From Bacteroidales bacterium (GTDB lineage: Bacteria > Bacteroidota > Bacteroidia > Bacteroidales > JAFGXI01): a DNA stretch of 61,639 nt. Below, one piece after another: positions 27,716 to 37,992 of this stretch; the stretch's first letter is position 1; each line of letters starts with the position of its first letter. The notes below the pieces were generated by a model. That model made no database searches, was not told where the DNA came from, and saw only the letters and a list, made by a program, of their open reading frames with translations. Where the stretch lies: positions 1-61,639 of the forward strand of contig JAFGXI010000030.1 in the NCBI GenBank assembly GCA_016936665.1. The letters run 5' to 3'. Both the position numbers and the translations under genes were made by a program.

Positions 27716-29842
27716 TCAATTCTTTAAAACTTTAAATTCTACACGTCTGTTATTTTTTCGACCTTCTTCATCGTTGTTAAACGAAATAGGTTGTAACTCG
27801 CCATACCCGACTACTTTAAGCCTTGAACTGGCAATACCATGTTGGATTAAATAATCGGCAACAGACTGAGCTCTAGCCTGAGATAATTTTTGGTTGAAAG
27901 ATTCAGATCCAACATCGTCGGTATGTCCGGATATTTCGATTACTAAATCCGGATTGTTATTTAAAAAACTAATGGTTCGATCAAGTTCGAGGAACGACTC
28001 TTTCTTTAATGTTGCTTTTCCTGTTTCAAAGAAAATATTATTTAAACGCACAACTTGTCCTACCTCGATTGGAGATAATGTCATGAGTTCATCTTCAATT
28101 TCGGTATATTCGTCGATATTAGTAAGGTCGATGTTTTTGTTTATTTCGAAGAATCCTAAGCCAATAGCTCTAAAACCATATTTTTTACCTGCGGGTAATA
28201 TAATTTTAAATTCACCGGTTTTAGGATCGGTACGAGCAATAGCAACTTCTTTCCCGTCGGGCAACTCTTCTACTATAATTCTAGCATCAATTGGCTCGTT
28301 GGTTTTGTTGTTACGTACTACTCCAGAAATTAGTACTACAGGTTTTGGTTGAGCTATTTTAGGCAATTCAATTTTGAAAATATCGTTTTTCCCTTTCGAA
28401 TTGTTTGTTGATGAGAAATATGCATAATTCCCTGATGCAGGAATGTTATATTTCGAATCTGTTTCCGAGCTATTTACTACATTGCCTAAGTTTTGTGGTT
28501 CAGTCCAATTTTGCCACGTATCGTCTAAGCGTGTTGTCATAAATATATCTGCTTTTCCATATCCGGGGTGCCCTTCGGATGAAAAATATAAAGTAACCCC
28601 ATCGGCAGCTAAAAACGGGCTGTAGTCGTTAGCAATGGTATTTACAACCGAACCTAAATTAATTGGGGCTTCCCATTGATTATCATCTTTTCTAAAAGAA
28701 ACGTATAAGTCGAGTTCTCCTTTACCGTCTTTGCGTTCGATAGACATGAGTAAAAAGCGACCATCGTTCGATAAAAAGTAACTTGCATATGGGCTGTTAT
28801 TGTAAAAATCGGCAATGTTTTGTTTTTCGGGAAACGCCCAACCTGTTCTTGTTCTGTATGTTAAAGAAACGCCGGGGTACATGTCGCCCGACTCTTTGTA
28901 AATATTTCCTAAAAGTAACGCGTTGCCATCTGGGGTAATCGACTGTACAAAATTATTGTATTGATTATTTAAAGGTTGCCCTATATTTACAGCTTTTTGC
29001 CATACTTTGTCTTTGCTTAAGTCGGAATACCAAATATCATCTTCGTCTTTATGTGTTCCGACATTATCCGGATGAAATTTTCTATCAAAATAGACTCGCT
29101 TTCCATCCGGAGAAATCATAGGAGCAACTTCATCATAAACAGAATTTATTCCATCACCTAAGCTTTCCGGTTCTGAATGAAACTTCAATTTAGGAATAGT
29201 ATTGATATAAACTTTTACCGAGTCTTTCGAATCACTGATACCAATTGCGTCAATCTGATTTTGTCCATCAACAGCATTTGGCTCTAATACCACTTTAACT
29301 TGCGAAACATAAAACGCACTAGGCTGATTTAAAAAGACACTTAAAATTCGAGAAGGCTTTCCTATAGCTTGTGGTGTTGATTGGTAAATCGTTTCTTCAG
29401 TACCATCGTCTGAAATGATTGAAATTGTTTTGATGGCTCCGGGATTATAATTTTCTGCTACCACGACCTGTTGTATTATTTGAGGTTTAGAATAACCGAC
29501 AATAATAAAAGCATCGCCTTCTGCTTCAATTCCTTTTTTTTCCTTAACGCACCAAGCTGTTTTTGCATCACCACCTGTAGGCATTACATTTGGTTTACCC
29601 AATACTTGCTGAGCAGAATGGTTAATTTTGTCATATTCCGAAGAATATTTTACAATACGATCAGCCCAAGTTACATTCACGATGGTATCTTCTTTTTTCT
29701 TAAGTTCTTCTTCTTGTACTAAGGCAGCTTCCCACTTTACTTTATTACTATCTGCTACTGCAGTTTTATTGGTTACATCTTGGGCGTGAGTAAACGAACT
29801 CACTAACAATAAAATCAACGAGAATACGAATGAATTTTTCAT
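27716..29842 (-). CDS. OmpA-family protein with PD40 beta-propeller and carboxypeptidase-like domain
   Basis: 708 residues. A signal peptide (KNSFVFSLILLLVSSFTHAQ) leads into an N-terminal domain of about 200 residues. PD40/WD40-like propeller repeats follow (EVAPMISPDGKRVYFDRKF, SITPDGNALLLGN, SYFLSNDGRFLLMS, SPFLAADGVTLYFSSEGHPGYGKADIF), then a carboxypeptidase-regulatory-like beta domain (about 505-590) and the C-terminal OmpA peptidoglycan-binding domain (NNPDLVIEISGHTDDVGSESFNQKLSQARAQSVADYL). The layout resembles the T9SS accessory protein PorE but lacks its TPR part and lipobox. A structural envelope role linking outer membrane and peptidoglycan is likely; a link to T9SS is conjecture. 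Confidence 0.9.
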   Translation of the reverse strand: MKNSFVFSLILLLVSSFTHAQDVTNKTAVADSNKVKWEAALVQEEELKKKEDTIVNVTWADRIVKYSSEYDKINHSAQQVLGKPNVMPTGGDAKTAWCVKEKKGIEAEGDAFIIVGYSKPQIIQQVVVAENYNPGAIKTISIISDDGTEETIYQSTPQAIGKPSRILSVFLNQPSAFYVSQVKVVLEPNAVDGQNQIDAIGISDSKDSVKVYINTIPKLKFHSEPESLGDGINSVYDEVAPMISPDGKRVYFDRKFHPDNVGTHKDEDDIWYSDLSKDKVWQKAVNIGQPLNNQYNNFVQSITPDGNALLLGNIYKESGDMYPGVSLTYRTRTGWAFPEKQNIADFYNNSPYASYFLSNDGRFLLMSIERKDGKGELDLYVSFRKDDNQWEAPINLGSVVNTIANDYSPFLAADGVTLYFSSEGHPGYGKADIFMTTRLDDTWQNWTEPQNLGNVVNSSETDSKYNIPASGNYAYFSSTNNSKGKNDIFKIELPKIAQPKPVVLISGVVRNNKTNEPIDARIIVEELPDGKEVAIARTDPKTGEFKIILPAGKKYGFRAIGLGFFEINKNIDLTNIDEYTEIEDELMTLSPIEVGQVVRLNNIFFETGKATLKKESFLELDRTISFLNNNPDLVIEISGHTDDVGSESFNQKLSQARAQSVADYLIQHGIASSRLKVVGYGELQPISFNNDEEGRKNNRRVEFKVLKN

Positions 29843-29957
29843 AATTCTTTATTAGTGCATCTATATATAAGGATTTAGGCGGTCAAAATACAATTAATTT
29901 TTTAATATCTTGTAAATAAAATTGAACTTTGTTTAAATATATATGTAAATTTTTATT

Positions 29958-29965
29958 TAACTTTG
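29958..29965 (+). promoter_or_regulatory. -7 element for tRNA-Leu
   Basis: TAACTTTG followed by C, 21 bases upstream of the tRNA. The nearest TTTG is further away than usual. Confidence 0.45.
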
Positions 29966-29986
29966 CACCGCAATTTTTACCAATGA

Positions 29987-30068
29987 GCGGATGTGGCGTA
30001 ATTGGTAGCCGCGCTAGACTTAGGATCTAGTGCCGTAAGGCGTGGGGGTTCGAGTCCCTTCATCCGCA
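29987..30068 (+). tRNA. tRNA-Leu (anticodon TAG)
   Basis: The acceptor GCGGATG pairs with CATCCGC. The anticodon stem/loop is CTAGA-CTTAGGA-TCTAG with the anticodon TAG, there is a long variable arm (TGCCGTAAGGCGT), and the T-loop is GTTCGAGTC. CCA is not encoded. A terminator follows at once. Confidence 0.95.
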
Positions 30069-30070
30069 CT

Positions 30071-30107
30071 AAGCCGCTTACCAGCAATAATGGATAAGCG
30101 GTTTTTT
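30071..30107 (+). terminator. Terminator after tRNA-Leu
   Basis: A 10-bp stem AAGCCGCTTA / TAAGCGGTTT (one G-T pair) followed by a T run. Confidence 0.75.
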
Positions 30108-30151
30108 ATTTTGTATACTGAACAATTTGAGCTTATAAAGAAAGCAGAGAC

Positions 30152-31489
30152 ATGAAAATAAATAAAAATGACATCGATGCACTAAATTCTACTTTAGTGT
30201 TAACATTAGGCAAAGAAGATTATAGTGAAGACGTTGAAAAAGTGCTACGCGATTATCGTAAAAAAGCTAACATTCCTGGTTTTAGAGTTGGAAAAGTACC
30301 TATGGGAATGGTTAAAAAAATGTACGGTACAGCTGTATTAGTCGACGAAATTAACAAAAAAGTGTCTCACGAGCTTTATCAATATATCTACAAAGAAAAA
30401 TTAGATATTCTCGGTGAGCCTCTTCCAAATAAAGAGATTCAGAAAGATATTGACTGGGAAAAAGACGAAACTTTTGAGTTTGCTTTTGATATTGCTGTTT
30501 CTCCAGAGTTCGAAGTAAAATTATCGAAAAGAGATAAAATAAATTTTTACGAAATTGAACCCGGCGACGACCTTATCAATAAATACATCGACAGTTATAA
30601 AAATCAATTTGGATCTCACATCGAAAAAGAAGAAGCCGGCGAAAAAGACCTTTTAAAAGGTACTTTTACCGAAAGCAAAGAAGATGGTGTTGTAAAAGAA
30701 GACGCAGTATTTTTAATTAGCTCGCTTAAAAACAAAAAATCAAAAGATCTTTTCGTAGGAAAAAAGAGAGGAGATACTGTTCAAATTAAAGATATCAAAG
30801 CAGTTTTTGAAAATGATACCGATTTAAAATCGATGTTATCGATTGATGATAACGCTTTGTCAAGTATAGAAAATACTTTCGAATTTACTATCATAAGCAT
30901 TACAGAATACCAAGACGCAGAGCTAAACCAAGAGCTTTTCGACAAAGTTTTCGGAAAAGATGAAGTTAAAACAGAAGAAGACTTTAAAAATAAAATCATC
31001 GAAAGAGCTAAAGAAAATTTAGTAAAAGATGCTGAGTACAAATTTCATATCGATGCCAAAGAAAAGTTAATCTCAAAAACAATTTTCGAATTACCAGATG
31101 AGTTCTTGAAAAGATGGTTAGTTGCTACGAACGAAGATATTACTCAAGAAAGACTTGATAATGAGTATTCTTATTTTCAGGAAGATATGAAATGGCAATT
31201 AATAAAAGGAAGAATTATTAAAGACCAAAACATCGAAGTAAAAGAAGAAGAATTACTAGCAGTTGCTAAAGAATATACTAGAGCTCAATTCCAAATGTAT
31301 GGTTCGATAAGTATTCCTGACGAATATCTTGAGAGTTTTGCAAAAGAAATTCTTCAGAAAAAAGAAGAACGCCAAAAGATAGTAGAACAAAATCTAGAAA
31401 ATAAAGTAGTAGAATATGTTAAAGATGCTGTTAAAGTTGAAGAAACATCTATTACTTACGAAGAATTCAATAAATTTTTTGAAAAATAA
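30152..31489 (+). CDS. tig: Trigger factor
   Basis: 445 residues, basic and Lys/Glu-rich, with the ribosome-binding motif of the family near residue 40 ([21 protein letters not shown], a variant of GFRxGKxP). The long helical C-terminal 'arms' follow. The PPIase (FKBP-like) region is divergent, as usual in Bacteroidota (about 160-250: [17 protein letters not shown]). It is an ATP-independent chaperone at the exit tunnel. clpP follows after five bases and clpX after that, giving the classical tig-clpP-clpX proteostasis operon. Confidence 0.93.
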   Translation: MKINKNDIDALNSTLVLTLGKEDYSEDVEKVLRDYRKKANIPGFRVGKVPMGMVKKMYGTAVLVDEINKKVSHELYQYIYKEKLDILGEPLPNKEIQKDIDWEKDETFEFAFDIAVSPEFEVKLSKRDKINFYEIEPGDDLINKYIDSYKNQFGSHIEKEEAGEKDLLKGTFTESKEDGVVKEDAVFLISSLKNKKSKDLFVGKKRGDTVQIKDIKAVFENDTDLKSMLSIDDNALSSIENTFEFTIISITEYQDAELNQELFDKVFGKDEVKTEEDFKNKIIERAKENLVKDAEYKFHIDAKEKLISKTIFELPDEFLKRWLVATNEDITQERLDNEYSYFQEDMKWQLIKGRIIKDQNIEVKEEELLAVAKEYTRAQFQMYGSISIPDEYLESFAKEILQKKEERQKIVEQNLENKVVEYVKDAVKVEETSITYEEFNKFFEK

Positions 31490-31494
31490 GCCCT

Positions 31495-32172
31495 ATGAAC
31501 TTTAACGATGATTTTAAAAAATATGCCAGACTTGATCACGGGATAAGTAGTTTGAGCTATGAAAAATACACTTCTGTACTTAACAATTATATCTCGCCAA
31601 CCATCATTGAAGAAAGACACCTAAACATTGCTTCGATGGATGTGTTTTCTAGGTTAATGATGGACAGAATTATATTCTTAGGTTTACCTATCGACGACTA
31701 TGTGGCAAATATTATTCAAGCACAGCTGTTGTTTTTAGAATCATCCGATCCAAGTAAAGATATTCAGATATACTTCAATTCTCCCGGAGGTTCTGTGCAT
31801 GCCGGCTTGGGCATATACGATACTATGCAGTACATTACACCCGATGTGGCAACAATTTGTACAGGTATGGCTGCTTCTATGGCCGCAGTATTGTTAACAG
31901 CAGGAAGTAAAGGAAAGAGATCTGCACTGCCTCATTCCAGAATCATGATACATCAACCTATGGGAGGTGCATCTGGCCAAGCTTCTGACATCGAAATTAC
32001 AGCTCGAGAAATTCAAAAACTCAAAAAAGAGTTGTACGAGATAATAGCAAAACATTCCGGAAATACCCTAAAGAAAATTGAAAAAGACTCCGACAGAGAT
32101 TACTGGATGATTGCTCAAGAAGCCAAAGAATATGGCATGATCGATGAAATTTTAGAACGTAAGACCAAATAA
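31495..32172 (+). CDS. clpP: ATP-dependent Clp protease proteolytic subunit
   Basis: 225 residues. Catalytic Ser is in the [14 protein letters not shown] motif and His in [16 protein letters not shown], with the expected Asp further on (conserved D-R-D-Y-W region). The start of the conserved fold ([16 protein letters not shown]) is preceded by about 55 residues of N-terminal extension, longer than in E. coli, and may be a propeptide. It forms the barrel partner of ClpX. Co-transcribed with tig and clpX. Confidence 0.97.
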   Translation: MNFNDDFKKYARLDHGISSLSYEKYTSVLNNYISPTIIEERHLNIASMDVFSRLMMDRIIFLGLPIDDYVANIIQAQLLFLESSDPSKDIQIYFNSPGGSVHAGLGIYDTMQYITPDVATICTGMAASMAAVLLTAGSKGKRSALPHSRIMIHQPMGGASGQASDIEITAREIQKLKKELYEIIAKHSGNTLKKIEKDSDRDYWMIAQEAKEYGMIDEILERKTK

Positions 32173-32193
32173 TCAGTTCAAACAAAATGCCCT

Positions 32194-33402
32194 ATGGATA
32201 AATGCTCATTTTGTGGTAGAGAAGAAAAAGATGTAGAGATTTTATTACGAGGAATTTCCGGATTTATTTGTGAGTCGTGTATTTCTCAGGCCAATGATAT
32301 TATTAAAGAAAACTCTGTATCAAAATTCGATACAAATAGTATTGAGCTCAAAAAACCCATAGAAATAAAAACGTTTCTGGATCAATATATCATTGGGCAA
32401 GACGTTGCTAAAAAATTTCTTTCTGTTGCTGTTTATAATCATTACAAAAGAATCCTTCAGAAAAGTAAAAATGATGATGTTGAGATAGAAAAATCCAATA
32501 TCATTCTGGTTGGCGAAACAGGAACAGGTAAAACGCTACTGGCAAAAACCATTGCTAAGTTTCTGCACGTACCATTTGCAATTGTTGATGCCACTGTGAT
32601 GACAGAAGCTGGCTATGTTGGCGAAGACGTTGAGAGTTTGTTGACAAAACTACTTCAAGCAGCAGATTACGATGTTGAAGCAGCCGAAAAAGGAATTATC
32701 TTTATCGACGAAATAGATAAAATTGCACGTAAGAGCGATAACCCATCTATAACCAGAGATGTTTCTGGCGAAGGGGTGCAACAAGGTTTACTTAAATTAT
32801 TGGAAGGCTCTATCGTAAATGTTCCTCCACAAGGTGGGCGTAAACACCCCGATCAAAAAACAATTCCTGTAAATACACAAAATATATTGTTTATTGCAGG
32901 TGGAGCTTTCGATGGAATTGAAAAGAAGATAGCAAATCGTTTAAACACAAAAATTATGGGATTTGGAGCCCAAGATGCCCATTCTCATATCGACAAAGAT
33001 GACTTCTTACAATATATTGCTCCGCAAGATTTAAAAGCGTTTGGCCTAATTCCTGAAATTATCGGTCGTTTACCTGTATTAACTCATCTTGAAAAATTAA
33101 ACAAAGAAGTATTAAGAAGCATTCTTACAGAACCTAAAAATGCACTTATTAAACAATACATAAGACTCTTCGAAATTGATGGCATCAAATTAACATTCGA
33201 TGAGTCGGCCTTAGATTTAATTGTTGATATAGCTGTAGATTATAAACTAGGGGCCCGTGGATTAAGATCGATTTGTGAAGCTATCATGATTGATGCCATG
33301 TACGATTTACCCTCTCAAAAAGCAAAAGAGCTCAATATTTCTCGCCAATACGCCGAGAAGAAATTGGAAAAATCGAAAATTGCTAGCGATTTTATACAAT
33401 AA
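32194..33402 (+). CDS. clpX: ATP-dependent Clp protease ATP-binding subunit ClpX
   Basis: 402 residues. A C4 zinc finger at the N-terminus ([11 protein letters not shown]...CESC) is followed by the AAA+ core: Walker [14 protein letters not shown], the pore loop GYVGEDVES, Walker [11 protein letters not shown], the RKH loop in [10 protein letters not shown], sensor/arginine elements in [13 protein letters not shown], and [11 protein letters not shown] near the end. It unfolds substrates for ClpP. It stands downstream of clpP in the conserved order. Confidence 0.97.
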   Translation: MDKCSFCGREEKDVEILLRGISGFICESCISQANDIIKENSVSKFDTNSIELKKPIEIKTFLDQYIIGQDVAKKFLSVAVYNHYKRILQKSKNDDVEIEKSNIILVGETGTGKTLLAKTIAKFLHVPFAIVDATVMTEAGYVGEDVESLLTKLLQAADYDVEAAEKGIIFIDEIDKIARKSDNPSITRDVSGEGVQQGLLKLLEGSIVNVPPQGGRKHPDQKTIPVNTQNILFIAGGAFDGIEKKIANRLNTKIMGFGAQDAHSHIDKDDFLQYIAPQDLKAFGLIPEIIGRLPVLTHLEKLNKEVLRSILTEPKNALIKQYIRLFEIDGIKLTFDESALDLIVDIAVDYKLGARGLRSICEAIMIDAMYDLPSQKAKELNISRQYAEKKLEKSKIASDFIQ

Positions 33403-33457
33403 TAAAAATTTTCGTTGTACTTTTAACCAATTAGACATACCCTTTAATTTATAAATT

Positions 33458-34225
33458 ATGGAAAAAGCAATTGTAGTTCCTTGGGATTTTTCCGAAAAAG
33501 CAGAGGCTTCATTTCGTCATGCACTTATTTTGTACAATATTTTAAAACAGCCTATTGTTCTGTTACATGTTGTTGGAAAAGATAATGAAATACCTGAAGC
33601 AGAAGCCAAACTTGCTACCGATGCGGAAAGAATGGAAAACTTATACAACTTTAAACCAAACACTAAATGCCTAAGAGGAGATATCTTCAAAACTATTAAT
33701 CTATACTCTAAAGAAATTCATGCTCCATTGGTTGTAATGCCTTTGCACAATAGCAAAAGAGCAATTAAAGTAATAATTGGAAGCGAGGTTCCATTTTATC
33801 TTGTAAGAAGTGCTCCAACAAACAATTCTATAAACGACATTATCGTACCTATAGATCATTACGAAGAAAACAGGGTACAATTAAATTGGGTCGTTTTCCT
33901 TTCGAAATTTTTCAACTCAAGCATTAACATTATCAAACCTTTCATTAACAGTAATTCCAAGAACAAGCTGATGAAGAATAATATATTCTTCACTAAACAA
34001 TTGCTAGATTCGAAAGGAGTGGTTTATGGTGTAAGAACAGCTAAACGAGAAATGAAATTTAATGATGCTATCGCTAGTTTTACAAAAGAAATACAAGGCG
34101 ATTTAATTTTTATGATGACCTATAATTTCAAAGACTTTATGAAGATTGCAGATAAATACGAATGCGATGTTCCAATTCTTTGCCTTAACCCAAGATCGGT
34201 TAAAATTGTACCAGATAAATACTAA
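33458..34225 (+). CDS. Universal stress protein-like protein
   Basis: 255 residues. The N-terminal strand IVVPWDFSEKAEASFRHAL and LLHVVG match the USP fold, and the later segment (IIVPIDHYEENRVQLNWVVFLSKFF) is a second USP-like half, so this is a tandem pseudo-dimer. The ATP-binding G-x2-G-x9-G(S/T) is not clear. USPs are stress-linked and often dimerise; a specific role cannot be given. It stands alone with a terminator after it. Confidence 0.8.
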   Translation: MEKAIVVPWDFSEKAEASFRHALILYNILKQPIVLLHVVGKDNEIPEAEAKLATDAERMENLYNFKPNTKCLRGDIFKTINLYSKEIHAPLVVMPLHNSKRAIKVIIGSEVPFYLVRSAPTNNSINDIIVPIDHYEENRVQLNWVVFLSKFFNSSINIIKPFINSNSKNKLMKNNIFFTKQLLDSKGVVYGVRTAKREMKFNDAIASFTKEIQGDLIFMMTYNFKDFMKIADKYECDVPILCLNPRSVKIVPDKY

Positions 34226-34243
34226 AACACTTATAATAAACTT

Positions 34244-34278
34244 AAAAGGCTATTCTAAATTCGAATAGCCTTTTTTTT
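34244..34278 (+). terminator. Terminator after the universal stress protein gene
   Basis: A stem AAAAGGCTATTC / GAATAGCCTTTT with a T run, about 20 bases after the stop. Confidence 0.85.
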
Positions 34279-34411
34279 GTATTACAATAATTTTCTAAAT
34301 CAAACCATTAAATTGTTTTACTCAACAAATCTAACCCTCTACTATTTGTACTTGATATTTATCCATTAATTATCAATAATTAATAATCAATAGTCATTCA
34401 TCATTTCTTTC

Positions 34412-34419
34412 TATCTTTG
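34412..34419 (+). promoter_or_regulatory. -7 promoter element for gltX
   Basis: TATCTTTG followed by C, 25 bases upstream of the ATG at 34445. Confidence 0.55.
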
Positions 34420-34444
34420 CAAAAATTTAACGAATACGAATAAC

Positions 34445-35962
34445 ATGATGAACAGAGACGTTCGCGTACGTTTTGCTCCAAGTCCAACAGGCCCTTTGCA
34501 TATTGGTGGAGTAAGAACAGCTTTATTTAATTATTTATTTGCTAAAAAGAATAACGGAACATTTATACTTCGAATCGAAGACACCGACCAAACACGTTTT
34601 GTTCCAGGTGCAGAAGATTATATTGTAGAATCGCTAAAATGGTTGGGCATTAGTCCTACCGAAGGCCAAGGTATTGGAGGAGAGTATGGGCCATATCGAC
34701 AGTCGGAGCGAGGGGTGTATAAACCTTATGCCAATCAGTTAATCGACAGTGGCTGGGCCTATTATGCATTCGATACCCCAGAATCGCTATCCGAATTACG
34801 AGTTAAGGCCGAAGAGAATAAAGAGACTTTTATCTATAATTTCAAGACCCGTCAAACTTTAAATAACTCTTTGGTATTATCTAAAGATGAAGTTGATGCT
34901 AAAATTGCTGCTGGAGAACCTTATGTTATTCGTTTTAAAATGCCCGAAGACCAAGTGGTCGAAATGCTTGATATAATTCGTGGCGAAGTAAAAATGAATA
35001 CAAAAGAACTCGACGATAAGGTCTTATTTAAATCCGATGGTTTGCCAACCTATCATTTAGCCAACGTCGTCGACGATTATCTTATGAAGATTTCTCATGT
35101 GATTCGTGGAGAAGAATGGTTGCCAAGTTTACCGCTACACGTGATGTTGTATAAAGCATTAGGTTGGAGCGATGTTCAGCCGGCATTTGCACACCTTCCA
35201 TTAATCTTAAAACCAACGGGCAATGGGAAACTAAGCAAACGCGATGGCGATAAAATGGGATTTCCAGTGTTTCCGTTGGAATGGCAATCTCCTAATGGCG
35301 AAATTTCGAAAGGATATCGCGAAGATGGATACTTCCCAAAAGCAGTCGTAAATATGTTAGCGTTATTGGGTTGGAGCTCTGGAACCGATCAAGAGATTTT
35401 TTCGTTGGAAGAATTGTCAAATATTTTTAGTTTGGAGCGCGTTGGTAAATCGGGTTCCAAATTCGATCCCGATAAAGCCAAATGGTTTAATCAACAATAT
35501 TTAAGAGAAACCTCAAGTGAAGAACTCTCTCAATTATTTACACCTTTCCTAAAAGATAAAAAAGTAGATTTCAATCCTGAATCGTTACCCGAAATAATAG
35601 AAATGGTTAAAGATCGTGTGCATTTCGTTCATGAGTTATGGGATCAAACGTTTTTCTTCTTCGAAGCACCGACGAATTACAACGAAAAAGTGGTCGATAA
35701 ACGATGGAAAGGCGATGTGCCGGAGTTGATCAGTCTGTTAGTAGAAAAGTTTGAAGCTTTGGATAAATTCGATGTCGAGTCGATTCATCATGCGGTGGAA
35801 GCATTGTTGCAAGAAAAAGAAGCAGGGATGGGTAAACTAATGAATGCTGTTCGTTTAGCTATGACCGGCGATGCAATTGGTCCCGATTTAAAACAAATGA
35901 TGGTGATTCTCGGCAAAGATGAAAGTATTCAACGATTAAGAACCGCTGTTAATAATATTTAA
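34445..35962 (+). CDS. gltX: Glutamyl-tRNA synthetase
   Basis: 505 residues, a class I synthetase. The HIGH motif appears as PTGPLHIGGVRTALFN, KMSKS as GKLSKRDGDKMG, and the substrate-binding RIEDTDQTRFVPGAEDYI is intact. It charges tRNA-Glu (possibly tRNA-Gln too, if gatCAB is present elsewhere; not testable here). Two Met codons in tandem at 34445 and 34448 make the exact start ambiguous. Confidence 0.97.
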   Translation: MMNRDVRVRFAPSPTGPLHIGGVRTALFNYLFAKKNNGTFILRIEDTDQTRFVPGAEDYIVESLKWLGISPTEGQGIGGEYGPYRQSERGVYKPYANQLIDSGWAYYAFDTPESLSELRVKAEENKETFIYNFKTRQTLNNSLVLSKDEVDAKIAAGEPYVIRFKMPEDQVVEMLDIIRGEVKMNTKELDDKVLFKSDGLPTYHLANVVDDYLMKISHVIRGEEWLPSLPLHVMLYKALGWSDVQPAFAHLPLILKPTGNGKLSKRDGDKMGFPVFPLEWQSPNGEISKGYREDGYFPKAVVNMLALLGWSSGTDQEIFSLEELSNIFSLERVGKSGSKFDPDKAKWFNQQYLRETSSEELSQLFTPFLKDKKVDFNPESLPEIIEMVKDRVHFVHELWDQTFFFFEAPTNYNEKVVDKRWKGDVPELISLLVEKFEALDKFDVESIHHAVEALLQEKEAGMGKLMNAVRLAMTGDAIGPDLKQMMVILGKDESIQRLRTAVNNI

Positions 35963-35989
35963 TCAATAAATTGATTTTCATATAATTTA

Positions 35990-35997
35990 TACCTTTG
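35990..35997 (+). promoter_or_regulatory. -7 element immediately before ruvX
   Basis: TACCTTTG, five bases before the ATG at 36002. Transcription would begin at or within a few bases of the start codon. Confidence 0.45.
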
Positions 35998-36001
35998 TAG
36001 A

Positions 36002-36424
36002 ATGAGCCGAGTGTTAGCTGTCGATTACGGAAAGAAACGAGTAGGATTTGCCATAAGCGATTCTATGTGCATGATTGCTAATCCTTTGGAAACAGTTTTG
36101 GTACAAGATGTCTGGAAATTTATAGATCAACAAATAGCAAAACATGAGATTTCAACCATCGTTGTTGGATATGCTACCCATAAAGATGGTCAAGAATCGG
36201 AGTCGATGCAATACATTCATCCGTTTGTAAAAGGATTAAAAAGGAAATATCCAAATTTGGAAATTGCTTTTGAAGACGAACGATATACATCGGTTATAGC
36301 AAGTCAATCATTAATTGAATCGGGAACTTCAAAAAAAACAAGACAAAACAAAGCACTCATCGATACTGTAAGTGCTACTTTAATATTACAATCGTATTTG
36401 GAGAGAATATCTTCGGGTACCTAA
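36002..36424 (+). CDS. ruvX: YqgF/RuvX-type RNase H-like resolvase
   Basis: 140 residues, the usual length. The RNase H-like start (VLAVDYGKKRVGFAISDS) holds the catalytic Asp, VVGYATHKDGQESE follows, and FEDERYTSVIAS gives the next acidic cluster. The family is linked to pre-16S rRNA 5'-end processing and, earlier, to Holliday junction resolution. hpt follows after 10 bases. Confidence 0.93.
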   Translation: MSRVLAVDYGKKRVGFAISDSMCMIANPLETVLVQDVWKFIDQQIAKHEISTIVVGYATHKDGQESESMQYIHPFVKGLKRKYPNLEIAFEDERYTSVIASQSLIESGTSKKTRQNKALIDTVSATLILQSYLERISSGT

Positions 36425-36434
36425 ACAATAGCTT

Positions 36435-36971
36435 ATGAAAACAGTTCAAGTTTTAGATAAATCGTTTTCAATTTATCTGTCCGAAGAAAAAATTTTGGAA
36501 CAAGTTAAACGCGTTGCCGATGAAATTAATAGAGATTTAGAGGGGCAAGATCCTATTTTTATGGGTATCTTGAACGGCTCTTTCATGTTTGCTTCCGACT
36601 TATATAAAGATATCGTTGTAGATAGTCAGATTACATTTTTAAAGCTTGCGTCATACGAAGGCACAAGCTCTACAGGCAAAATAAAACGCTTGATAGGAAT
36701 TAATGAAGATATTAAAGATAAGACAGTTGTTGTTATCGAAGATATTGTTGATACCGGTCATACACTAGAAAACATCATTAAACAGCTGAATGGGTATGAG
36801 CCAAAGTCTATTAAAATAGTAACACTTTTGTTTAAGCCTGGTGCTTATCAGAAAGATTATCCTATTGATTATACTTGCTTCGAGATTCCTAACGATTTTA
36901 TTTTAGGATATGGCCTCGATTACGATGGCTATGGAAGAAATTTAAGAGATATTTATAAGATTGTTGAATAA
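36435..36971 (+). CDS. hpt: Hypoxanthine phosphoribosyltransferase
   Basis: 178 residues. The PRPP-binding motif [17 protein letters not shown] is intact, and the active-site loop [17 protein letters not shown] and the later [12 protein letters not shown] match hypoxanthine/guanine enzymes. It salvages hypoxanthine or guanine to IMP/GMP in the cytoplasm. obg follows after 14 bases. In many Bacteroidota adk lies between hpt and obg; it is absent here. Confidence 0.95.
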   Translation: MKTVQVLDKSFSIYLSEEKILEQVKRVADEINRDLEGQDPIFMGILNGSFMFASDLYKDIVVDSQITFLKLASYEGTSSTGKIKRLIGINEDIKDKTVVVIEDIVDTGHTLENIIKQLNGYEPKSIKIVTLLFKPGAYQKDYPIDYTCFEIPNDFILGYGLDYDGYGRNLRDIYKIVE

Positions 36972-36985
36972 ACTCAACAAAGAAA

Positions 36986-37990
36986 ATGGCAGAAACTAAT
37001 TTTGTAGATTACGTTAAAATATACACCAAATCGGGTAATGGTGGCGCCGGCTCAACGCATTTGCATAGAGCCAAATATGTAGCCAAAGGTGGCCCCGATG
37101 GTGGCGATGGCGGTAGAGGAGGACATGTTATTCTTCGTGGAAATGCTCAAATGTGGACATTATTGCATTTGCGTTATCAGAAACATGTTAAAGCCGAGCA
37201 TGGTGGAGCTGGTAGTAAAAATTTGAGCACTGGTGCCGATGGTAGCGATGTTATTTTGGACGTTCCTCTTGGTACAATTGCAAAAGATGAGGAAACAGGC
37301 GAAGTGTTGTTCGAAATTGTCGATGATGGCGAAGAACGAATACTACGTCAGGGAGGAAAAGGCGGTTTAGGCAATGCCAATTTTAAGAGTCCGACCAACC
37401 AAACACCACGATACGCACAACCAGGTGAGGAAGGCAGCGAAGGATGGAATATACTGGAACTTAAAGTTCTAGCCGATGTGGGTTTGGTAGGATTTCCTAA
37501 TGCCGGTAAATCGACTTTGTTATCGGTTATTACGGCAGCTAAACCTAAAATTGCAAATTATGCTTTTACCACTCTAGTTCCAAATTTGGGTATCGTCAAT
37601 TATCGCGATTTTCAGTCCTTTGTAATGGCCGATATTCCTGGTATTATAGAAGGAGCTGCAGAAGGTAAGGGTATAGGTCATCGTTTTTTAAGACATATCG
37701 AACGCAATGCTATGCTGTTGTTTCTTATTCCGGCCGATACTGAAGACCTTAACAAAGAATATCAAATTTTACTCAGCGAGTTGGAAAAATTTAATCCGGA
37801 ATTGCTCGATAAACAACGTTTGTTGGCCATCACTAAGTCGGATATGCTGGACGATGAGTTGATAGAGGAAATGAAACTGCAATTGCCTAAAGTTGACTAT
37901 GTGTTTATTTCGTCGGTAGCTCAAATGGGTTTACAAGAACTGAAAGACAAAATTTGGGCAAAAATAAAAACGATTAAGGAAATATTCTAA
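36986..37990 (+). CDS. obgE: GTPase Obg/CgtA
   Basis: 334 residues. The glycine-rich Obg fold ([34 protein letters not shown]) is followed by a G domain with G1 [12 protein letters not shown]3 DIPGIIEGA and G4 TKSD (in LAITKSDML). The C-terminal OCT domain is absent, as is common outside some phyla. Obg helps 50S assembly and is linked to the stringent response. Confidence 0.96.
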   Translation: MAETNFVDYVKIYTKSGNGGAGSTHLHRAKYVAKGGPDGGDGGRGGHVILRGNAQMWTLLHLRYQKHVKAEHGGAGSKNLSTGADGSDVILDVPLGTIAKDEETGEVLFEIVDDGEERILRQGGKGGLGNANFKSPTNQTPRYAQPGEEGSEGWNILELKVLADVGLVGFPNAGKSTLLSVITAAKPKIANYAFTTLVPNLGIVNYRDFQSFVMADIPGIIEGAAEGKGIGHRFLRHIERNAMLLFLIPADTEDLNKEYQILLSELEKFNPELLDKQRLLAITKSDMLDDELIEEMKLQLPKVDYVFISSVAQMGLQELKDKIWAKIKTIKEIF

Positions 37991-37992
37991 AT

